A stretch of 64,000 bases of DNA from Streptomyces sp. NBC_01775 (GTDB lineage Bacteria > Actinomycetota > Actinomycetes > Streptomycetales > Streptomycetaceae), in contig NZ_CP109104.1 in NCBI RefSeq assembly GCF_035917675.1, forward strand, positions 8,928,001-8,992,000. The letters are read 5' to 3'. Shown here piece after piece: positions 58,529 through 64,000 of the stretch. The notes below the pieces were generated by a model, which did no database searches, was not told the origin of the DNA, and was given only the letters and a program-made list of their open reading frames with translations. Numbering within the stretch: position 1 is the first letter of the stretch; the number at the start of each line of letters is the position of its first letter. The position numbers were made by a program, and so were the translations under genes.

Positions 58529-59752
58529 ATGCTCGGAGGCCGACTCCAGGACGTCGTGGACGACTTGGCGGAGCGCATAGGCCGTTCCGTCGCGGTCAAC
58601 GATCCACGCGTTCACATCCTCTGCGCGAGCCGGCACTTCGGTGACGAGGACGAGGTGCGGGTGCGCGCCGTGCTCCAGCGTGACGCGGGCAGCGCGGCGG
58701 CCGGCCACATCCTCGCCCAGGGCGTCGATCGCTGGACCGAACCCGGTGTCATCCCGCCGCGCGCCGACCTCGGCATGCGGGCCCGGCTGTGCGCACCGAT
58801 CCGGTGGCGGCACCAACTGCTGGGCCTGCTCATCGTCATCGACCCCGACGGCTCCCTCCCGTGCCCCAGCATCGACGCCGTCACCGCGGCCACACGCACC
58901 CTCGCGCCCCTGATGTACCGGGACTTCGCCGCCGACGACAGCGAACGCATGGCCCGGGAGGGGGCGCTGCGGCAGCTGCTGAACCCGTCGGCCACCGCGC
59001 GCGAGACCGGGCGGGACGCGCTCGCACGCGGTGGGCGGCTGCCGTCGTCCCGCTACGCCACCGTCACCGTCGCGCGGGTCGTCGGTGATCCGCCGGCCGA
59101 CCGCACGGGCGCGGTGGAGGTGGCTCTGCGCACGGGGCTGGAGCGGGTGGCGGCCGACAGGTCGTCGCGGGCCGAGTTCTGCCTCGCCGGCCCGCAGGGC
59201 ATGCTGCTGGCCTTCACCGACCGTCCCATGCCCCAAGAGCAGCTACGCGCCCGGGCGTCGGCCCTCCTCGGTCAGGCACGGTCGGTGCTGGCCGGGACGG
59301 CGGAGTGCGTCGCGGGGATCGGCGAGGCCGTCGAAGGCGGCGCCGAAGCGGCGTGGATGTCCTGCGAGCAGGCCATCGGTGCCGCACGGGCAGCCGGTCT
59401 GCGGCCCGGTGGTGACGGAATCGTCCACTGGGAGGAACTGGGCGCGCTGGCACCCCTGTCACTGCTCCCGCCGGACCGCCTGACTCCCGCACTTCTGCCC
59501 GGACCACTGCGCACCCTCCTCGCGCAGGACCCGTCGGGCCGCCTCACCGAAACCCTGGGCGCCTACCTCGACCACGGAGGTTCGGCTCCGCGCACCGCGC
59601 ACGCCCTCCACCTCCATCGCACCTCGCTCTACTACCGGCTACAGCGGATCGCGGAACTCACCGGGCTCGACCTGGCCGACGGCGACAACCGGCTCGCTCT
59701 CCACCTGGGGCTCCGCCTCCACGCGCTGATGCGCACGGCCGACCACGCGTGA
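58529..59752 (+). CDS. PucR/CdaR-like transcriptional regulator
   Basis: 407 aa from the ATG at 58529, 9 nt after GGGAGG; an ATG at 58466 is possible. No recognised N-terminal PucR sensor; instead a GAF-like or unknown sensing region (residues about 1-130), a central GGDEF-derived region and a C-terminal PucR HTH (about 350-400: LTETLGAYLDHGGSAPRTAHALHLHRTSLYYRLQRIAELTG). It is flanked by a divergent SDR and a downstream MFS importer, suggesting it activates both in response to their substrate. Confidence 0.85.
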   Translation: MLGGRLQDVVDDLAERIGRSVAVNDPRVHILCASRHFGDEDEVRVRAVLQRDAGSAAAGHILAQGVDRWTEPGVIPPRADLGMRARLCAPIRWRHQLLGLLIVIDPDGSLPCPSIDAVTAATRTLAPLMYRDFAADDSERMAREGALRQLLNPSATARETGRDALARGGRLPSSRYATVTVARVVGDPPADRTGAVEVALRTGLERVAADRSSRAEFCLAGPQGMLLAFTDRPMPQEQLRARASALLGQARSVLAGTAECVAGIGEAVEGGAEAAWMSCEQAIGAARAAGLRPGGDGIVHWEELGALAPLSLLPPDRLTPALLPGPLRTLLAQDPSGRLTETLGAYLDHGGSAPRTAHALHLHRTSLYYRLQRIAELTGLDLADGDNRLALHLGLRLHALMRTADHA

Positions 59753-59907
59753 CCCGCGAGTTCCGGCACGGCACTTGTCCGGCACCCGACGGTCTTTCGA
59801 CAAAGCGAGGAAAGCGCCGGGCCGATTCCCGACACGCAACGGTGGCATGCTCCGCGACCGCGTCCCATACTCCGAGCGCAGTCCAAGGTCACCTGGGAGC
59901 CGCCGCC

Positions 59908-61233
59908 ATGTCCACCACCGCCCCACCTGCCGTCCGTACGGTGTCCACGTCACGGATCGCGGTCGCCAGCTTCATCGGAACGGCCATCGAGTTCTACGAC
60001 TTCTACATCTACGGGACCGCCGCCGCGCTCGTTCTCGGCAAGCTGTTCTTCCCCACCTTCTCCGCGCTCGCGGGCACCCTGGCCGCGTTCGCCACCTTCG
60101 GTGTCGGCTTCGTCGCCCGCCCGATCGGCGCGGTGATCTTCGGGCACTTCGGGGACCGGACCGGCCGCAAGACCATGCTGGTCACCTCCCTGCTCGTCAT
60201 GGGGGCGGGAACGGTCGCCATCGGACTGCTGCCCACGTACCGGGAAGTCGGCATCGCGGCACCGGCATTGCTGGTGCTGTGCCGCTTCCTGCAAGGTGTG
60301 GGGCTGGGCGGCGAGTGGGGCGGCGCGGTGCTGCTGGCCACCGAGTACGCGCCCCGGGGCAAGCGAGGACTGTGGTCGAGCTTCCCGCAGATGGGCCCCG
60401 CCATCGGCTTCATCGTCGCGGGCGGCTCGTTCCTGCTGCTGGGCCGGACGATGGACGACGCGGCCTTCGAGTCGTGGGGATGGCGGATCCCCTTCCTCGC
60501 CAGCGCGGCACTGGTGGTCGTCGGCTTCTACATCCGGATGCGGATCGCCGAGACCCCGGTCTTCCAGAAGGCGATGGAACAGCATGAGCGGGCCAAGGCG
60601 CCCATCGTCGATGTGGTCCGCCGCCAGGGCGCCACCCTGGCCCTGGCGACGTGCGCGTTCATCCTCGCGCACACGCTCTTCTACACCATCACGACCTTCG
60701 CGCTCTCGTACGGCACCACGGTGCTGGACCTCGACAAGGACATGCTGCTGGTGTGCGCGATGGCGGCGGCGCTCGTCCTCGGCCTGGCCACCCCGCTGCT
60801 GGCCGTCCTGTCCGACCGGATCGGCCGCCGCACCGTCTGCCTGAGCGCTGGGGTATTGGCCGCGCTGTGGGCGTACCCGATGTTCGCCTTGATCAACACG
60901 GGCGAACCACTGCTCATCGGGCTCGCGATGGCCGTCGGGATGCTCGCCTTCGCCGCGCTCTACGGCCCGATGGGCGCCTTCCTCCCCGAGATGTTCGCCA
61001 CCCGCTACCGGTACACCGGCGCGTCCGTGGCCTACAACGCGAGCGGCATCGTCGGCGGTGGCGTCACCCCCCTCCTCGCCACCCAACTCGTCGCCTCCAC
61101 CGGTTCGTCGGTCCCCGTGTCCGGCTACATCGTGCTGGTCGCCCTGGCCTCCGCGCTGTGCGTGTGGTTCCTGAAGGAGACCCACACCAACGACCTGGGA
61201 GACGACCCCGCCCGACCACACGCTGACGGGTGA
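59908..61233 (+). CDS. MHS-family MFS transporter (metabolite:H+ symporter)
   Basis: 441 aa from the ATG at 59908 with GGGAG upstream. Twelve helices and the MHS signatures: a first segment GTAIEFYDFYIYGTAAALVLG, FGHFGDRTGRKTML, and LQGVGLGGEWGGAVLLATEYAPRGKRG, with RIAETPVFQKAME in the middle loop. Family members import small organic acids, amino-acid derivatives or betaines with protons. It follows the PucR-like gene by 155 bp and is probably its target; the divergent SDR may act on the imported compound. Confidence 0.9.
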   Translation: MSTTAPPAVRTVSTSRIAVASFIGTAIEFYDFYIYGTAAALVLGKLFFPTFSALAGTLAAFATFGVGFVARPIGAVIFGHFGDRTGRKTMLVTSLLVMGAGTVAIGLLPTYREVGIAAPALLVLCRFLQGVGLGGEWGGAVLLATEYAPRGKRGLWSSFPQMGPAIGFIVAGGSFLLLGRTMDDAAFESWGWRIPFLASAALVVVGFYIRMRIAETPVFQKAMEQHERAKAPIVDVVRRQGATLALATCAFILAHTLFYTITTFALSYGTTVLDLDKDMLLVCAMAAALVLGLATPLLAVLSDRIGRRTVCLSAGVLAALWAYPMFALINTGEPLLIGLAMAVGMLAFAALYGPMGAFLPEMFATRYRYTGASVAYNASGIVGGGVTPLLATQLVASTGSSVPVSGYIVLVALASALCVWFLKETHTNDLGDDPARPHADG

Positions 61234-61337
61234 CCGTACGAGCCTGAGCTGTGGGAGGTCAGCGCCTCCTTCGTCACCGGCGTCATCCCGCCCGTGTACG
61301 GAGAACTCCGCCGCGCCGACCCACAGCCGTGGCGATG

Positions 61338-61486
61338 TCACGTTGCCGCCCGTGTCTCGCGCCTTCGGTACTCGCTCGGGCTGATGCCGTGTTCCCTCTT
61401 GAACGCGGCGCTGAGGGCGAAGGCGTTGGCGAAGCCGACGCGGCCGGCCACCGTGGCGAGCGTCGCGCCGGGCTCGCGCCTCGGCT
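61338..61486 (-). pseudogene. AraC-family regulator, C-terminal remnant
   Basis: Minus-strand reading ends ATLATVAGRVGFANAFALS and AAFKREHGISPSEYRRRETRA, the last helix-turn-helix of an AraC/XylS regulator, with a normal stop at 61338. The N-terminal sensing domain and first HTH are missing. Upstream (61487 on) the sequence turns abruptly into the opposite-strand NmrA-like remnant. Confidence 0.7.
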
Positions 61487-61760
61487 GATGACCTTCGGGG
61501 ACGCGGTGGAGGAGATCGCGCGGGCCACCGGCCGGGACATCCGTTATGTGTCGCTCACCCCCGAGGCGTACGTGGACGAGCAGCGCGCGCAGGGCGTGCC
61601 CGAGGATTGGGTGCGACTGTCGGCCGGCCTGTACGCGTACGTCCGCTCCGGCGGCCTGGCCTCGCTCGGCGACGGCGTACAGCGGGCCCTCGGCCGGGCT
61701 CCCCGGGACTTCTCGGATTACGCCGACGCCGCTGCCCGGCAGGGCTTCTGGAACATCTGA
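61480..61760 (+). pseudogene. NmrA-like NAD(P)-binding protein, C-terminal remnant
   Basis: Plus-strand reading from about 61480 begins LMTFGDAVEEIARATGRDIRYV and ends GVQRALGRAPRDFSDYADAAARQGFW, the C-terminal domain of NmrA/quinone-oxidoreductase-type SDRs. The Rossmann N-terminus is absent. An ATG at 61488 could start a short product, but no function is expected. It lies back to back with the AraC remnant, as if a deletion had removed both 5' halves. Confidence 0.7.
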
Positions 61761-61959
61761 CCTTCCTCGGTCGGTTCCCCGGGCACGCTCCGTGCCCACT
61801 TTTCCGGCAGCCCGGGGACGCCGCGTCATTCGCTGCCCACAACCGACACCGCCGGACGGGCAACTGGCCGCGCGATCCCGCACGCCCGCACGCCCGCACG
61901 CCGGAAGAGCAGCACGGGGAGGTAGGTGAGACAACCGGCCGGACGTCGGAATGCGTTGC
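61761..61959. other. Short region between the NmrA remnant and the RpiR gene
   Basis: About 200 bp. It shows nothing recognisable apart from scattered GC-rich short repeats such as CGCACGCCCGCACGCCCGCACGCC near 61877, a short tandem of about 8 bp. Confidence 0.4.
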
Positions 61960-62853
61960 TCAAAGCTCCGGCAGCCGGCTGATGTCGAGCTCGGTGCCCG
62001 CGATCTCGGTACGCAGGGCGTTGAGTTGCTGGTAATGGTCGACGGCGGACGAACGCCGCGCCGCGACCAGCTCCAGCACGAGGGCGTGCAGGATCGTCAG
62101 CGGTGCGATGAGTTCGTTCGCCGCCCCGTCGGTCGAGTCGGGCAACGGCAGCAAGACGTCCGCCCGGGTTCCCCTTCCTTCGTCGGTGGCCTCGGTCAGC
62201 AGAACGCTGCTCGCGCCGACACGATGGGCGTGATCGAGAAGGGTGCCGATCTCGCGGAACACCCGCAGCGGGGCGACGGCTACCACCGCGTGGGCGGGTC
62301 GCAGCCGCAGGAGGTCGTCGGCGAGGCCGAACCCGGTCGCCGTCCAGGCATCGGCCGCCTTGCCCGCGCGTCTGAGGCTCAGCGCGAAGTGCCCGGCGAC
62401 GGAGGCGCCGGGGCCGATGCCGTACACCCAGACGTGCTCGGCCTCGTTGATCGCCGCCACCGCGCGGGACCACTCGGCGCTCTCGATGAGGGCGGGCACC
62501 TCGCCGAGCAGTGCGAGCCCCGCGTCGATCACAGGGTGCAGCACGCCGTGCTCCACCGGGGACAGCCGCTGCACCCGGTCGTCGAGGACCTGCGCGGGAT
62601 TGCGGCGGCGGGCCAGGTGCTCGACCAGGCTGCGCTTGAGGTCGTTGAGCCCGTCGAAGCCGAGCTTGCGGGCGGTGCGGATCACTGTGGCGTCGCTGGT
62701 CCCGGTGACCTCGCCGAGCTTCGCGGCCGAGGAGATCGCCGTTTCCTCGGGGTGTCGTTGCAGGTAATCGGCCACCGCCCGTTCGCCGTTGGAGAGCGTC
62801 GCGGAGCGGTTGCGGATGCGGTGCCCCAGGGTCTCGCCGGATGAAGTGTTCAC
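61960..62853 (-). CDS. MurR/RpiR family transcriptional regulator
   Basis: 297 aa from the GTG at 62853 (GGAGGG upstream); longer starts lie within the operator. The N-terminal RpiR HTH is at about residues 10-80 (LSNGERAVADYLQRHPEETAISSAAKLGEVTGTSDATVIRTARKLGFDGLNDLKRSL). The C-terminal SIS (sugar isomerase-like) domain is VWVYGIGPGASVAGHFAL and VVAVAPLRVFREIGTLLDHAHRVGASSVLLTEA, which binds phosphosugar-like ligands. It is divergent from a sarcosine/tryptophan-oxidase-like gene across a perfect inverted repeat (62871-62896), the likely operator. Function is inferred as repression of that oxidase gene. Confidence 0.88.
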   Translation of the reverse strand: MNTSSGETLGHRIRNRSATLSNGERAVADYLQRHPEETAISSAAKLGEVTGTSDATVIRTARKLGFDGLNDLKRSLVEHLARRRNPAQVLDDRVQRLSPVEHGVLHPVIDAGLALLGEVPALIESAEWSRAVAAINEAEHVWVYGIGPGASVAGHFALSLRRAGKAADAWTATGFGLADDLLRLRPAHAVVAVAPLRVFREIGTLLDHAHRVGASSVLLTEATDEGRGTRADVLLPLPDSTDGAANELIAPLTILHALVLELVAARRSSAVDHYQQLNALRTEIAGTELDISRLPEL

Positions 62854-62870
62854 GGCGCCATTGTCCCTCC

Positions 62871-62896
62871 ATGGATGAAGTATTTGCTTCATCCAT
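62871..62896. promoter_or_regulatory. Perfect inverted repeat between divergent genes, probable RpiR operator
   Basis: ATGGATGAAG (62871-62880), a 6-bp spacer TATTTG, and CTTCATCCAT (62887-62896). It lies just upstream of both the RpiR start and the oxidase start. Related half-sites GGATGAAG at 62839 and CCATCAGTGAAG near 62900 suggest more than one binding site. Confidence 0.75.
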
Positions 62897-62960
62897 TGTC
62901 CATCAGTGAAGTGAATGCTACGTTCCTCGCGAAACGGCTCCCACCACCGCGGAGACAGTG

Positions 62961-64000
62961 ATGAAGCCACGCCAGCAGCCGAGCGTCGCCGTCATCGGCG
63001 TGGGCACGATGGGCAGCCAGGTCCTGCACAGGCTCGCGGCCGGCGGCGTGCCCGCGACCGGGTTCGAGCAGTTCGACGTCGGCCACGAGCGGGGCGGCGC
63101 GGGCGGGGAGACCCGCATCTTCCGTGTCGCCTACAAGGAGGGCAGCAGTTATGTGCCCTTGCTGCGCGAGGCCCGGCGCGCGTGGGACCGGCTCGGCGCA
63201 CAGGCCGGCGTCCGGCTGCTCGATCCGTGCGGGGCGCTGACCATCGGGTCGGCGCGGGATCCCGACGTACGCACCGTCGTCGGTGTGTCCGAGGAATGGG
63301 GACTCGACGTCGAGCGGCTCGACCACCGTCAGGCGGCGCAGCGGTTTCCGCAACACCGGCTCTTCGACGACGACGTGGTACTGCTCGACCGGCAGGGCGG
63401 GCTGCTGCACCCGCGGCGCGCGGTGGCCGAAACCGCCCTGCTCGCCCGGAAAGCCGGTGCGTCGATCCATACCGGCCATACCGTCGTCGATGTCGTCGAC
63501 ACCGACACCGGTGTGGCCGTCCACCACCGGCAGGGCGACGAGGTCAAGGTCGAGAAGTTCGACCAGGCGGTCGTGTGCACCGGCCCTTGGATCACGCGCA
63601 GCGTGCCGATGCTGGCGGGCGAGGTGGACATCCGCCGCGCCGTGCTGTGCTGGTTCGATGCCGGACCCGGTTGGGCTCCCGAGCACTTCCCCGTGGGGAT
63701 CCGCCGCAGCGGCGGGGAGAACATCTTCTCCTTCTTCCCGGACGTCGGCGGTGGCGTGAAGATCAACCTGCACGTACCGAAGTCCGGCGTGGACGATCCG
63801 GACCGGCTCGACCCGGTCGTGGAGCCGGAGTACGTCCCGCGGGTGTCGGCCGCGGTCTCACGGTGCCTGGACGGCCTGCCGGCGCGGCCCACCGCCGTCC
63901 GTACCTTCATGGAGGGCTACACCGCGGACAACCACGGCATCATCGGCCGCGACCCGCAGCGGCCCAACGTCCTGGTCATGGGCGGGTTCTCCGGTCACGG
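62961..64000 (+). CDS. N-methylamino-acid oxidase (sarcosine/N-methyltryptophan-oxidase-like), incomplete at the window end
   Basis: 346 codons are present. ATG at 62961 follows GCGGAGA. The FAD-binding motif is VAVIGVGTMGSQVLHRLAAGG, then HERGGAGGETRIFRVAYKEG, WDRLG, and near the right edge VMGGFSGH. In monomeric sarcosine oxidase FAD is covalently bound to a Cys in the C-terminal CxYT-type motif; here the equivalent region reads VRTFMEGYTADNHGIIG, with Phe where the Cys is expected, so FAD is probably bound non-covalently. It would demethylate an N-methyl amine. Control is by the divergent RpiR protein. Confidence 0.85.
   Translation, partial: MKPRQQPSVAVIGVGTMGSQVLHRLAAGGVPATGFEQFDVGHERGGAGGETRIFRVAYKEGSSYVPLLREARRAWDRLGAQAGVRLLDPCGALTIGSARDPDVRTVVGVSEEWGLDVERLDHRQAAQRFPQHRLFDDDVVLLDRQGGLLHPRRAVAETALLARKAGASIHTGHTVVDVVDTDTGVAVHHRQGDEVKVEKFDQAVVCTGPWITRSVPMLAGEVDIRRAVLCWFDAGPGWAPEHFPVGIRRSGGENIFSFFPDVGGGVKINLHVPKSGVDDPDRLDPVVEPEYVPRVSAAVSRCLDGLPARPTAVRTFMEGYTADNHGIIGRDPQRPNVLVMGGFSGH

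Overview
The window reads as a chromosomal segment of a Streptomyces-like actinomycete. It has very high GC, GGAGG-type ribosome sites, many GTG starts, rare TTA codons, and typical families (MurT/GatD, DUF6314, DUF6204, MocR/LysE, SpoIIE-type phosphatases, an ECF41 sigma factor). No rRNA, tRNA or CRISPR array was seen.

Layout. 1-12.9 kb is mostly conserved: the end of a urease accessory operon (ureG end, ureD), a secreted TAP-type peptidase, PlsC-like acyltransferase, DUF6314, TetR/membrane-protein pair, TetR-DUF6204 divergent from a DrrAB-like ABC exporter, a CtaG-like protein, the murT-gatD pair and a peptide deformylase. 12.9-19.5 kb holds a TetR/acyl-CoA dehydrogenase pair with TTAC-rich operator sites, lysE plus a B3/4-domain gene divergent from a MocR regulator, a degenerate sigma-like protein, and a ribbon-helix-helix protein with a strong tandem operator. 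A 298-bp TA-flanked MITE-like element (19531-19828) separates this from the next block.

19.8-28.1 kb is a tight seven-gene minus-strand operon, with four genes joined by ATGA or GTGA overlaps: HisC-like aminotransferase, polyprenyl diphosphate synthase, UbiA prenyltransferase, a squalene-cyclase-fold protein without the catalytic DXDD motif, a flavin monooxygenase, a TauD-like dioxygenase and a sulfotransferase. I infer a pathway to a prenylated, oxidised and sulfated terpenoid or meroterpenoid. I do not recognise a known product.

28.8-37.7 kb holds a small secreted tendamistat-like protein, a Tat-exported GH43-like protein, a decaying iron-box-controlled siderophore importer (chimeric ATPase/binding-protein ORF and a frameshifted double permease), an FMN-binding protein, and an ECF41 sigma factor with an MMPL transporter. 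38.4-46.4 kb is a second, lower-GC biosynthetic locus: ATP-grasp ligase, an A-T-TE NRPS-like enzyme without a condensation domain, an extended SDR, a GNAT-HisC fusion and a cupin. Two genes carry TTA codons, so bldA control is likely.

47.3-64 kb is catabolic and regulatory: a PucR regulator with amine oxidase, HAD and MFS genes divergent from a 2-hydroxyacid dehydrogenase; a PAS-GAF-SpoIIE-HATPase phosphatase followed by a truncated paralogue; an SDR divergent from a PucR-like regulator and an MHS-type transporter; a deletion scar joining remnants of an AraC regulator and an NmrA-like gene; and an RpiR regulator divergent, across a perfect inverted repeat, from a sarcosine-oxidase-like gene that runs off the window end.
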